A stretch of 64,000 nt of DNA from a bacterium (GTDB lineage Bacteria; Actinomycetota; Acidimicrobiia; Spongiisociales; Spongiisociaceae). The notes below the pieces were generated by a model. It did not search any database. It was not told the DNA's origin and saw only the letters and a program-made list of their open reading frames with translations. Location of the stretch: assembly GCA_028820935.1 (NCBI GenBank), contig JAPPHZ010000038.1, forward strand, positions 1-64,000, given 5' to 3'. Made by a program: the position numbers and the translations under genes. Positions 1 to 7,562 of the stretch are shown in pieces; within the stretch, counting starts at the first letter, position 1; the number at the start of each line of letters is the position of its first letter.

Positions 1-87
1 CCCGGGGTGGGGAACTTCGACGATCAACTCCGGGGAATCTCACTGATCGCCATCATCGAGGACCTTGCGACGGTCAAACTCTTCTAG
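1..87 (+). CDS. 3' end of an unrecognised protein (partial)
   Basis: Reading from base 1, an open frame runs to a TAG at 85-87 and encodes the last 28 residues, ending in IIEDLATVKLF. Only the C-terminus is inside the window and I do not recognise the family. The codon use is normal for the region. It could also be a chance open stretch, since it is short. Confidence 0.35.
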   Translation, partial: PGVGNFDDQLRGISLIAIIEDLATVKLF

Positions 88-388
88 ATGGGCTGACGCG
101 CCCACTGTCTCCCCTCCGGCTGGGTAGAGTGCGAGATAGCCGAGCCTAGCGCCCCACCCTTCCTTTCCGACCTGGTTCGTTTGGGTCGCACCTCCGAGGG
201 CCGGGCCTGCCGAGGGGATCAGCTAAGCTAGCTCCGGTCATGGTGACACCCAGAGTGACACTGGCCAAGGCGGAAATGTGGGCTGACCTGGGCTAATACA
301 GCTACCAGGGGTCAGGGGTTCAAATCCCCTCAGCTCCACCGTAAGGTTCCACGAAGTCGGCCGATCACGCCCTAGGAGGAGCCACCGA
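88..388. other. Non-coding stretch with tRNA/tmRNA remnant
   Basis: About 300 bases without a credible gene. The only recognisable element is the tRNA-like 3' end at 314-340. The last part, 376-385, holds the Shine-Dalgarno sequence AGGAGGAG of the following gene. A minus-strand open frame across this stretch is the well-known antisense reading of a tRNA 3' end (RGFEPLTP) and is not a gene. Confidence 0.5.
314..340 (+). other. 3' end of a tRNA or tmRNA gene, probable att-site remnant
   Basis: The bases form a perfect T arm (AGGGG, loop TTCAAAT, CCCCT) followed by the 3' acceptor strand CAGCTCC, then ACC. The matching 5' acceptor strand (GGGGCTG or GGAGCTG) is not found in the preceding 313 bases, nor is a normal anticodon arm, so this is not a complete tRNA. 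Acceptor ends of this type occur in tRNA-Ala and in tmRNA (ssrA). The 3' ends of these genes are common integration sites for phages and islands. Together with the toxin-antitoxin-like pair that follows, a remnant attachment site is the likeliest reading, but no integrase is visible. Confidence 0.55.
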
Positions 389-670
389 ATGTCCGAGGTC
401 AAGGAGCAGGTCCTGGTACGTGGGAGGTCCGAAGCCGACGTGCTGCCATGGGCCAGAGCAGCGGTGGAGCAAGCCTGCGACCTTGAGCGCATCAACGATC
501 CAGTCGGGTATATCGCAAGATTGCATAATGTGCTCGGCCCCTGGGCGTTCGGTGAGACGGCTGAGTCTGCTCGATCAGAACTCGCATCGGTCCTGATCGG
601 CTGGGCATTGCTGAAGCTGGAGGACGGTGATGGCGACATACCCGTGATGGGTGGTATCTCGCTCTACTAG
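389..670 (+). CDS. HicB-like antitoxin
   Basis: A 93-residue protein with an excellent Shine-Dalgarno (AGGAGGAG, ten bases upstream). The C-terminal half, with FGETAESARSELASVL followed by KLEDGDGDIP, resembles the HicB fold, in which a strand ending in GDTxEEA leads into a helix and then an xDGxxIP turn. Its stop (668-670) directly abuts the start of a HicA-like toxin. The usual order is hicA then hicB; here the antitoxin comes first. No C-terminal DNA-binding domain follows the HicB-like fold, so autoregulation may need another protein. The family call rests on this motif and on the partner. Confidence 0.6.
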   Translation: MSEVKEQVLVRGRSEADVLPWARAAVEQACDLERINDPVGYIARLHNVLGPWAFGETAESARSELASVLIGWALLKLEDGDGDIPVMGGISLY

Positions 671-895
671 ATGGGTCGTAGACTCGGGCCAGTTTCGAGG
701 CGCAATCTCGTCAAGAGGTTGCGCTCATTCGGGTGGGAAGGTCCAAGGTCGCGGGCGGGCCACTCGTACATGTCAAAGAACGGGCGCAAGCTGACGATTC
801 CGAACGATCACGGTACGGATATACGCCCCGCTCTGGTTGCCGAGATCCTCAGGCAGGCGGGTATTGCCAGGTCTGACTGGCTGTCGCGTAGGTAG
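671..895 (+). CDS. HicA-like mRNA interferase toxin
   Basis: A 74-residue basic protein with the HicA dsRBD-like layout: an N-terminal helix (RRNLVKRLRSFGWE), a strand with the catalytic His in AGHSYM (family motif GSHH), then KLTIPNDHG matching the conserved (V/I)P.H.G strand, and the final helix VAEILRQAGI. HicA toxins cleave mRNA and are held inactive by HicB. The gene begins on the base after the upstream stop, so the two are translationally coupled. Only one His is present in the motif, as in some active members. Confidence 0.75.
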   Translation: MGRRLGPVSRRNLVKRLRSFGWEGPRSRAGHSYMSKNGRKLTIPNDHGTDIRPALVAEILRQAGIARSDWLSRR

Positions 896-1008
896 CCGCC
901 ACCGGACGTTGCGGAATGTTCGGACAGGATCAAACTGTCCCTGGCGTTGTCCGACGTATCAGAAGTAGGAGCCACTGCCGGAAGAAGTAGCTGCTCCGCT
1001 CCCGGTTC

Positions 1009-2013
1009 CTACGAATCGAGCCACGAGAAGCGTGGCTCTGCCTGTGCGTTGATCGTGTGGTCGGGGAGCTTCCCTCGTAGTGCCTGGATCGCTGCGCCGG
1101 CCATCTTTCTGCTCAGCTCGCGGCCCGACTGCTCCGAGTACCACGCGGCGTGCGGCGTGACGACCAGGTTATCCAGCCCCAGAAGCGGGCTGCGTATGTC
1201 GAACGGTTCTGTGGCCATGACGTCGAGGGCCGCCCCGGCCAGGTGCCCGGAGTGGAGGGCCTCGTAGAGCGCTCGCTCCTCGATCAGGGCGCCGCGAGAC
1301 ACGTTGATGAGCCGGGCTCCGGGTTTCATCAGCCGGATCGAGTCAGCGTTGATCACGTTCTCCGTCTCCGGGGTCTGATGGGTGTGCAGCGACACGAAGC
1401 CCGAAGAGCCGAGAAGCTGGGCCAGGCTCTCCGCCGGTGTCACCGAGGAGTCTTCCATTTCGGAGGGGTTCACGTACGGGTCGAAAGCCATGACCGCGAG
1501 CCCGATGCCTCGTGCCTTGTCCGCGAGCCGGCGAGCGATACGGCCGAATCCGTAGAGACCGAGCCGGCATCCCCGAATGCGCGTGAGCCTGCCTCCGCCC
1601 AGATGGTCCCACTCGCCGCGGCGGCTGCTCGCATCCAGAGGGAGAAGGCCTCTGGCCAGGGCCAGAAGCAGCGCGAGGGCGTGATCAGACACCTCCTCGA
1701 CGCAGTAGTCCGGCACGTTGGCGACCGCAATGCCGCGCTCGGTGGCGAGCTCCAGATCGACGTGCTCGTGGCCGACGCCGCCGAGGATCAGAGCGCGGCA
1801 CTTCGAGGCAGCGTCCAGGGTCACCTCGGTGATCGGGCTCGTGTGGACGAGTCCGGCGTCGGCGTCGCGCAAGGCTGCGGCCGCCTCTTCCTCGCTCACG
1901 CAAACGGCTGTCAGGAGGGTGGCGCCCGCCGCCTCGAGCAGGTCGCGCTCGATCGACCAGTCCCGAGAAGGCGTTTCGGGACCATCAACGCCCACTACGA
2001 GCCAGTCCGTCAT
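1009..2013 (-). CDS. D-2-hydroxyacid dehydrogenase, CtBP-like
   Basis: NAD-dependent D-isomer 2-hydroxyacid dehydrogenase of 334 residues, acting in the cytoplasm on 2-hydroxy or 2-keto acids. The Rossmann motif GLYGFG lies at 152-157. The catalytic triad is visible as Arg240 in NVSRGALI, Glu269 in ATEPFD and His288 in TPHAAWYSEQS. The HAAWYSE ending of the last motif is typical of the CtBP-like subgroup, whose substrates are poorly known. Length is normal. It diverges from the phosphotriesterase-like operon, with 140 bases between the two starts that probably hold both promoters. Confidence 0.88.
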   Translation of the reverse strand: MTDWLVVGVDGPETPSRDWSIERDLLEAAGATLLTAVCVSEEEAAAALRDADAGLVHTSPITEVTLDAASKCRALILGGVGHEHVDLELATERGIAVANVPDYCVEEVSDHALALLLALARGLLPLDASSRRGEWDHLGGGRLTRIRGCRLGLYGFGRIARRLADKARGIGLAVMAFDPYVNPSEMEDSSVTPAESLAQLLGSSGFVSLHTHQTPETENVINADSIRLMKPGARLINVSRGALIEERALYEALHSGHLAGAALDVMATEPFDIRSPLLGLDNLVVTPHAAWYSEQSGRELSRKMAGAAIQALRGKLPDHTINAQAEPRFSWLDS

Positions 2014-2153
2014 GGCGGGCCTTCCATATCGTTCTCCTGCCCCAGAACGCGACCGAGCGAGCCCGAAACGCAGGCGTGCGGGTCCGGTTGACGCGCTGAC
2101 CCGGGGCCGTTTACTGTCGCGGTGTCAGCTAGCAACACAGTAGGGGAGGGGTC

Positions 2154-3095
2154 ATGTCGGACCCGGGAAGCGTGATGACCGTTCTGGGGCCCATACCAGC
2201 AGACCAACTCGGCTACGTGCTTCCCCATGAGCATCCCTATTGCCAGCTGCGCCAGGCGTCGTACCGCTACGACTTCCCCGACCAGTTCGACGACGACCGG
2301 GTGGTCACGGCCGAGGTGGCGGCGTTCGGAGAACTGGGCGGAACCACCCTCGTCGACCTGACTGTACCGGACATCGGCAGGTCGCCGGAGCGCCTGCGTA
2401 CGCTTTCGGAGAACACGGGCGTCCAGATCGTGATGGGCTGCGGATGGTATCGGGGCAATTACTACCGGCCCGAGGATGTCATCGAGAGACGTACCGTCGG
2501 CTCGCTCGCCGACCAGCTCATCGGAGAGATCACCGACGGAGTTGATGGGACCGGCATCAAGCCCGGAGTGATCGGCGAGATCGGTGTTGAGAAGACCTGG
2601 GTGGCTCCGGTGGAGGAGCGGGTGCTGCGAGCGGCGGCGCGGGCCCACAAGGAGACCGGACTCGCCCTGGGCGCGATCCACGCCATCGGCCCGGTTGCAC
2701 CCGACATCCTGACGATCTTCGAGGAGGAGGACGTCGACATGTCGCGGGTGGCGGTCGGCCATTGCGACTCCTATCCCCACATGGAATTCCTCGAAGGCCT
2801 CATCGCGCGAGGGGCCCTCGTCATGTTCGACAACTGCGGACAGTACGGTGCTCTGAAGACCTTCGAGGAGCACATCATGAACACCGTGAAGGAGTTGGTC
2901 GACAGGGGGCATGAGGACTACATCCTGCTCTCCCACGACACCTGCAAGTTCCCCCAGTTCAAGATCCACGGCGGTCCTGGTTTCGTATACATCTCCGAGA
3001 CGGTCATCCCGGTGCTGCGCGAGCTTGGTATCACGGAAGAGACGATCAACAAGATCATCCGGGACAACCCCCGCCGCTGGCTCGTCGGGTCGTAG
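2154..3095 (+). CDS. Phosphotriesterase-family metal-dependent hydrolase
   Basis: A 313-residue TIM-barrel hydrolase of the phosphotriesterase/PTER family. Metal ligands are visible: His25 and His27 (PHEHP), Glu142 at the bridging position (GEIG, where true phosphotriesterases have a carboxylated Lys), His176, His203 (VGHCD) and Asp262 (LSHDTC). The GEIG form is typical of members acting on lactones, esters or amides rather than organophosphates. It has a strong ribosome binding site (GGGGAGGGG) and is the first gene of an operon with two amidohydrolases and an FAD oxidoreductase, which suggests stepwise hydrolysis of one compound class. The substrate cannot be told. Confidence 0.85.
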   Translation: MSDPGSVMTVLGPIPADQLGYVLPHEHPYCQLRQASYRYDFPDQFDDDRVVTAEVAAFGELGGTTLVDLTVPDIGRSPERLRTLSENTGVQIVMGCGWYRGNYYRPEDVIERRTVGSLADQLIGEITDGVDGTGIKPGVIGEIGVEKTWVAPVEERVLRAAARAHKETGLALGAIHAIGPVAPDILTIFEEEDVDMSRVAVGHCDSYPHMEFLEGLIARGALVMFDNCGQYGALKTFEEHIMNTVKELVDRGHEDYILLSHDTCKFPQFKIHGGPGFVYISETVIPVLRELGITEETINKIIRDNPRRWLVGS

Positions 3096-3121
3096 GCGGC
3101 AGGCGGGCGGAGGGAGAGGCC

Positions 3122-4558
3122 GTGGAGCCGGAGCAGGTCGATCTCCTGCTGCGTCACGGGCACATCCTGACGATCGACCCGCAGCGACGTATCCTCACCG
3201 ACGGCTCCATCGCCATTCGCGGAGACCGGATCGTCGCAGTAGGGCCGGACCGGGATGTGGCCGCTGCCTACACGGCTCCGATCGTGAAGGATCTGCGCGG
3301 CGGGCTGGTCCATCCCGGCCTCATCGACGCACATGCTCATGCCGGCGCAATGGAGGCGATCCGCGGGTTCACTCCGAAGGACACTGCGAACTGGGAGGTC
3401 GTGGAGCACGCTCTCTGGCCCGTGCGGTCACCCGAGTCCGAATACCTGGGCACCTTGCTGGACGCCATGGAGATGGTGATCAACGGGACGACCCTCTATT
3501 CGGACACGGGGGGCTCGAAGTGGCTCGATGAGACCGTCCGGGCCCTGGAGACGGTCGGCCTCCGCGGGCTTCCGGGCTATTCGATCCTCGACGGATACCT
3601 GGCAGTGGACGAGGAGGAGCTAGCCGATCCCCGCTTCGGCTCGATGCCTCCGTCGGAGATCGAGGCGCTCTCGACCCCGACGGACGAGGCGCTGGTGCTG
3701 CTGCGTGAGCAACTCGAGGCCTACCCCTTCGCCGGCGGGGGCCGGGTGCGTTGCGCCATCACCTTGTTCGGCTCCGGGAGGATCACCGATCGGCTCTACG
3801 GCGAATGCATGGAACTGGCCGAGGAGTACCAGGTCCCGATCATCATGCACCAGTCGTGGGGCCCCGAAGAGGTCACGGGGTCACTGCGCGTCCATGGAAA
3901 GCGACCGATCGAGCACCTCGCAGACCTCGGCATGCTCGGGCCCGGCCTCACCCTGGTACACATGATTCACCTGGACGAGAAAGAGGTGGAGCTCATCATC
4001 GACTCGGGGAGCGCCGTGGTGCATTGTCCGGCGGCGTCCGTGCGCAGAGGCATGGGCGCCCTGCGAGTGGGAAAACATCCGGAAATGGTTGCCGCCGGTG
4101 TGCCGGTAGGTCTCGGCTCGGACGGATACAGCGGGAAGCGCGATGTGCTGCGCCAGGCCTACCTGGCCGCAGTCGGGTTTCGCGAGACCCGAGACGACAT
4201 TCCGGTCCTGACCGGCGAGACGGTCCTCGAGATGGCGACGATCCACGGCGCGGCGGCGCTCGGGATGAGCGACGAGGTCGGATCGATCGAGCCCGGCAAG
4301 CGTGCCGACATCGTCATTCACACGGTGGACCGGCCCGAAGCTCACCCACGGTTCCAGGACCCCGTCGACAACCTGGTCTTCTACCGGCAGTCGGCAACCG
4401 TCGACACGGTGTACATCGACGGCGAGGCCGTCCTCGAAGACGGCAGCTTCACCCGCTTCGATCCGGCCGCCGCCTATGAGTCAATCGATGCGTTCGCGGC
4501 CGAGTTCGAGGCCATGGTCGGGCCCTCTCGCTTTGCGAGCTGGCCCATCGTGACATGA
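3122..4558 (+). CDS. TRZ/ATZ-type amidohydrolase (first of tandem pair)
   Basis: A 478-residue amidohydrolase of the chlorohydrolase/cytosine deaminase group (AtzA, TrzN, SAH deaminase relatives), expected to remove amino or other groups from N-heterocycles or related amides. It starts at GTG behind GGAGGGAGAGG. Metal and catalytic residues visible are His71 and His73 (DAHAH), His243 (IMHQSW), His280 and His283 (LVHMIHLDE) and Asp334 (GLGSDG). The usual Pro-Ser-Asn after the strand is replaced by CPAASVRRGMG, shared with the next gene. The TGA stop overlaps the next ATG (ATGA). The substrate is unknown. Confidence 0.85.
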   Translation: MEPEQVDLLLRHGHILTIDPQRRILTDGSIAIRGDRIVAVGPDRDVAAAYTAPIVKDLRGGLVHPGLIDAHAHAGAMEAIRGFTPKDTANWEVVEHALWPVRSPESEYLGTLLDAMEMVINGTTLYSDTGGSKWLDETVRALETVGLRGLPGYSILDGYLAVDEEELADPRFGSMPPSEIEALSTPTDEALVLLREQLEAYPFAGGGRVRCAITLFGSGRITDRLYGECMELAEEYQVPIIMHQSWGPEEVTGSLRVHGKRPIEHLADLGMLGPGLTLVHMIHLDEKEVELIIDSGSAVVHCPAASVRRGMGALRVGKHPEMVAAGVPVGLGSDGYSGKRDVLRQAYLAAVGFRETRDDIPVLTGETVLEMATIHGAAALGMSDEVGSIEPGKRADIVIHTVDRPEAHPRFQDPVDNLVFYRQSATVDTVYIDGEAVLEDGSFTRFDPAAAYESIDAFAAEFEAMVGPSRFASWPIVT

Positions 4559-6009
4559 CCGCTGCCCGCGAGGAGCATCCGGCCACGGGTGTGGACACCG
4601 TGCTGAGGCACGGTCACATCATCACCATGGATCCCCATCGCCGCATCCTGCTGGATGGTTCGATCGCGATCGGCGACGGCCGGATCGTCGACATCGGACC
4701 GGATGATGAGGTTACGGTGCCCGATGGTGCGGCGGAACGGGACCTCAAGGGTGCCCTCGTTCACCCCGGATTCGTCGATGCCCACGTCCACGTCAACAGC
4801 CAGGAATTGATCCGCGGGTTCGCACCCAAGGACACCGCCGACTGGAGCGATCTGGAGCTGGCCCTGTGGGACGCGCAGTCACCGGAGATGGACCATTTCG
4901 GCACTCTCATCTCGTCCATGGAGATGGTCGCCAACGGCACGACCATGTTCGCCGATACCGGGAGCGCATTCTGGCTGGAAGACGAGGTGCGCGCCCTCGA
5001 GATGGTCGGTATCCGGGGCTTCCCCGGCCACTTTCTCATCGACGGCAACCTCGAGATCGATGCCGACGAGCTCCAGGACCCGCGGTTCGGCTCGATGCCG
5101 CAGTCGGAGATCGACATCCTCGGCGTGACCACAGATGTGGCGTTCGAACGACTGCAGCGCCAGATCGAGGATCACCCTTTCCACAGCGAGCGCCGGGTGA
5201 GGGGCGTCGTCAACATGTTCGGCAGCGGACGGAACACGGACGATCTGCTGGTCCGCGCCAGGGAGCTGGCGAACGAGCACCGGGTGCCCATGATCATGCA
5301 TCAGTCCTGGGGACCCGAGGAGGTCAGCGCCTCGCTCGACGAGCACGGAAAGCGGCCCCTCGAACACCTCGCCGACCTCGGAATCCTCGGACCGCGGCTC
5401 ACTCTCGTCCACATGATCCACCTCGACGAGCGCGAGCTGGAACTCACGATCGAGTCGGGTACCCACGTGGTCCACTGCCCCACGGCCTCGGTGCGCCGGG
5501 GTATGGGAGCCCTGCGGATGGGCCGTTTCCCGGAGATGGTGCGCGCCGGTCTGACGGTCGCACTCGGGTCCGATGGAGTGAGCGCACGGCGCGACGTAGG
5601 GCGGCAGATGTATCTCGCCGCGGTCGGATTCCGCGAGGTCCGGAACGAGATCCCGGTGTTCACGGGGGAAACGATCCTCGAGATGGCAACACTGCACGGT
5701 GCGGCGGCTGTGGGCATGGCGGACGAGATCGGGTCGCTGGAAGTCGGCAAGCGCGCCGACATCGTGATCCACTCCCTGGATCGGCCCGAGGCGCACCCCA
5801 GATTCCAGGATCCCGTCGACAGCCTGGTGTTTTACCGGCAATCCCGCACGGTGGACACGGTCATCATCGACGGGGAAGCCGTCTACGACGGGGGTCGCTT
5901 CACCCGCTTCGACGCGGCGGAGGCGTATCGCCGGATCGATGCAGTCGCTTCCCGCTTCGAGAACGAAGTGGGTCCGGGGAGCTTCACCACCTGGCCGATC
6001 GTCGGCTGA
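4555..6009 (+). CDS. TRZ/ATZ-type amidohydrolase (second of tandem pair)
   Basis: A 484-residue paralogue of the gene before it, with matching blocks throughout, for example IRGFAPKDTA near the start, HQSWGPEEV, HLDERELEL and RPEAHPRFQDPVDSLVFYRQ near the end. The HxH, His, His and Asp metal-site residues are all kept (DAHVHV, IMHQSW, LVHMIHLDE, LGSDG). The two genes overlap by four bases and are clearly a tandem duplication that has diverged. Keeping both in one operon suggests related but distinct substrates, or a heteromeric enzyme. Confidence 0.85.
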   Translation: MTAAREEHPATGVDTVLRHGHIITMDPHRRILLDGSIAIGDGRIVDIGPDDEVTVPDGAAERDLKGALVHPGFVDAHVHVNSQELIRGFAPKDTADWSDLELALWDAQSPEMDHFGTLISSMEMVANGTTMFADTGSAFWLEDEVRALEMVGIRGFPGHFLIDGNLEIDADELQDPRFGSMPQSEIDILGVTTDVAFERLQRQIEDHPFHSERRVRGVVNMFGSGRNTDDLLVRARELANEHRVPMIMHQSWGPEEVSASLDEHGKRPLEHLADLGILGPRLTLVHMIHLDERELELTIESGTHVVHCPTASVRRGMGALRMGRFPEMVRAGLTVALGSDGVSARRDVGRQMYLAAVGFREVRNEIPVFTGETILEMATLHGAAAVGMADEIGSLEVGKRADIVIHSLDRPEAHPRFQDPVDSLVFYRQSRTVDTVIIDGEAVYDGGRFTRFDAAEAYRRIDAVASRFENEVGPGSFTTWPIVG

Positions 6010-6014
6010 CGCCC

Positions 6015-7562
6015 GTGAGGGGCTCGACGAGGACCGGCACCGATGTCGTCATCGTGGGTGCCGGGCACAACGGGTTGGTGGCGGCGTTCTACCTGGCCCG
6101 TGCCGGACTCCGGGTGCGGGTTCTCGAAGCGCGCAGCCTGGTGGGCGGCGCCGTGGCCACGGAAGAACTCATTGACGGGTTTCGCTTCTCCACGTGCGCG
6201 TTCCGGCTGTGGGGCCTGCAACGACCGGTGATCCGGGACATGTGCCTCGCCGGACGTGTCACCGTCCGCAAGCCGGAGCCGGCCGTGCTGCGGCTCTATC
6301 CCGACGGCCGCGCCCTCAAGCAGTGGAGCGACCAGCGCCGCACCGCCGCCGAACTCGAGTCCTTCTCGCCCGGGTCGTCGGCTCGCCTGGCGGACTGGTC
6401 GGCATTGTGGGAGTTGGCGGGTGCGCTCTACGAGCCGTTCGTGTTGCGTGAACCTCCATCCGAATCGGAGTTGCGTGCTCGATCCGTCCTTCTGGGCCAT
6501 CCCGACCTGTACGACACCCTCCGGACGGCGGACATGGCATCGCTGGTGCGGGGTCACTTTGCCGACGAGGCCGTGCAGGGGGCCTACATCGCGGCGCCTG
6601 CCGATCCGCGGCAGCCGGGGTCACCCCTCGAGATCGCTTGGGCCTCGGTTCCACTGGAGCCGGATTGGGCGGGGCTTCCGGTCGGCGGCATGGGCGCCCT
6701 CGCTTCGGCGATGGCCGAGGCGGCAGCCGGGGCAGGCGCGGAGATCACGACCGATACCCCGGTGAGACGTGTCCTGGTGGGCGATCAGGGAGCGGCCGGG
6801 GTCGAGTTGGGGGACGGGAGCCGTCTCGATGCCGGCATCGTGGTGTCCAACCTGAGTCCGCGGGCGACCTACACGCGGCTCGTCGACCCCGGTGTGTTGC
6901 ACCCGTCGTTTCTCAGCAGGGTGGAGGGGATCTCGAGCACGATCGGCTACCTCAAGCTGCATGCGGCCCTTCGGGAGCCGATGGACCTCTCACGCTACCT
7001 GGGTCCCGACCATGATCCGGCGGCGGGGTCCTACATGAGGATCACCCGGTCGATCGACCACTACATCTCGGCATGGGAGGACTGCGCCGCCGGCCGGCCG
7101 GCGAGGGACCCCGTCATCCAATTGGGAACGCACACCGTGCTCGACCCGGCCAGCGCGCCGCCGGGGGGCCACGCGGTATCGGCCCTCGTCCTGTACGCAC
7201 CACCGGTTCCCGAGAACGGAACGTGGAGCGATCTCCGCACCTCCGTCGCGGAAGACCTGATCGACCGGATCACCGAGTACGTGCCCAACTTCCGCAGGGC
7301 GCTCGTGGACTACGTCCTCTTCACGCCGGCCGACCTGGAGCAGAGGCTGGGCATGCCGGACGGGGACATCCATCACGGTGATCATCTCCCCGGCCAGTTC
7401 TTCACCGGACGACCGTTCCCGGACTCGGGTGGATGGCGGAGTCCGATCGCCGGGCTGTACCTGTGCGGCGCCGGTACGCATCCCGGCGGCGAGGTGACCG
7501 GGGCGCCCGGCTACAACTGCGCGGCGGCGATCCTGGCCGATCGGAACGAAGGGGCTCGCTAG
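6015..7562 (+). CDS. FAD-dependent oxidoreductase, phytoene desaturase/PYROXD2-like
   Basis: A 515-residue flavoprotein. The dinucleotide-binding motif VIVGAGHNGLVAAFYLARAG comes about 12 residues after a GTG start at 6015, five bases past the previous stop. Typical family features are the ARSLVGGAV motif after the first strand, GLPVGGMGALASAMA in the middle, and the C-terminal FAD-contact block YLCGAGTHPGGEVTGAPGYN. It belongs to the crtI-type/PYROXD2 group that oxidises C-C bonds of varied substrates, not necessarily carotenoids. No other carotenoid gene is nearby. The frame stays open far upstream in the amidohydrolase, but that part is a shadow. Its stop overlaps the convergent gene by four bases. 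Confidence 0.82.
   Translation: MRGSTRTGTDVVIVGAGHNGLVAAFYLARAGLRVRVLEARSLVGGAVATEELIDGFRFSTCAFRLWGLQRPVIRDMCLAGRVTVRKPEPAVLRLYPDGRALKQWSDQRRTAAELESFSPGSSARLADWSALWELAGALYEPFVLREPPSESELRARSVLLGHPDLYDTLRTADMASLVRGHFADEAVQGAYIAAPADPRQPGSPLEIAWASVPLEPDWAGLPVGGMGALASAMAEAAAGAGAEITTDTPVRRVLVGDQGAAGVELGDGSRLDAGIVVSNLSPRATYTRLVDPGVLHPSFLSRVEGISSTIGYLKLHAALREPMDLSRYLGPDHDPAAGSYMRITRSIDHYISAWEDCAAGRPARDPVIQLGTHTVLDPASAPPGGHAVSALVLYAPPVPENGTWSDLRTSVAEDLIDRITEYVPNFRRALVDYVLFTPADLEQRLGMPDGDIHHGDHLPGQFFTGRPFPDSGGWRSPIAGLYLCGAGTHPGGEVTGAPGYNCAAAILADRNEGAR

Noticed and set aside
260-340. A complete tRNA ending at 340
   Set aside because: No 5' acceptor strand complementary to CAGCTCC and no seven-base anticodon loop could be placed.
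238-639. Minus-strand open frame ending in VELRGFEPLTPGS
   Set aside because: This is the classic antisense translation of a tRNA 3' end; no start signal and it overlaps the HicB-like gene.
4866-6014. Upstream extension of the FAD oxidoreductase to 898 residues
   Set aside because: The first 383 codons are an Arg/Pro-rich shadow of the amidohydrolase; homology begins at the GTG at 6015.
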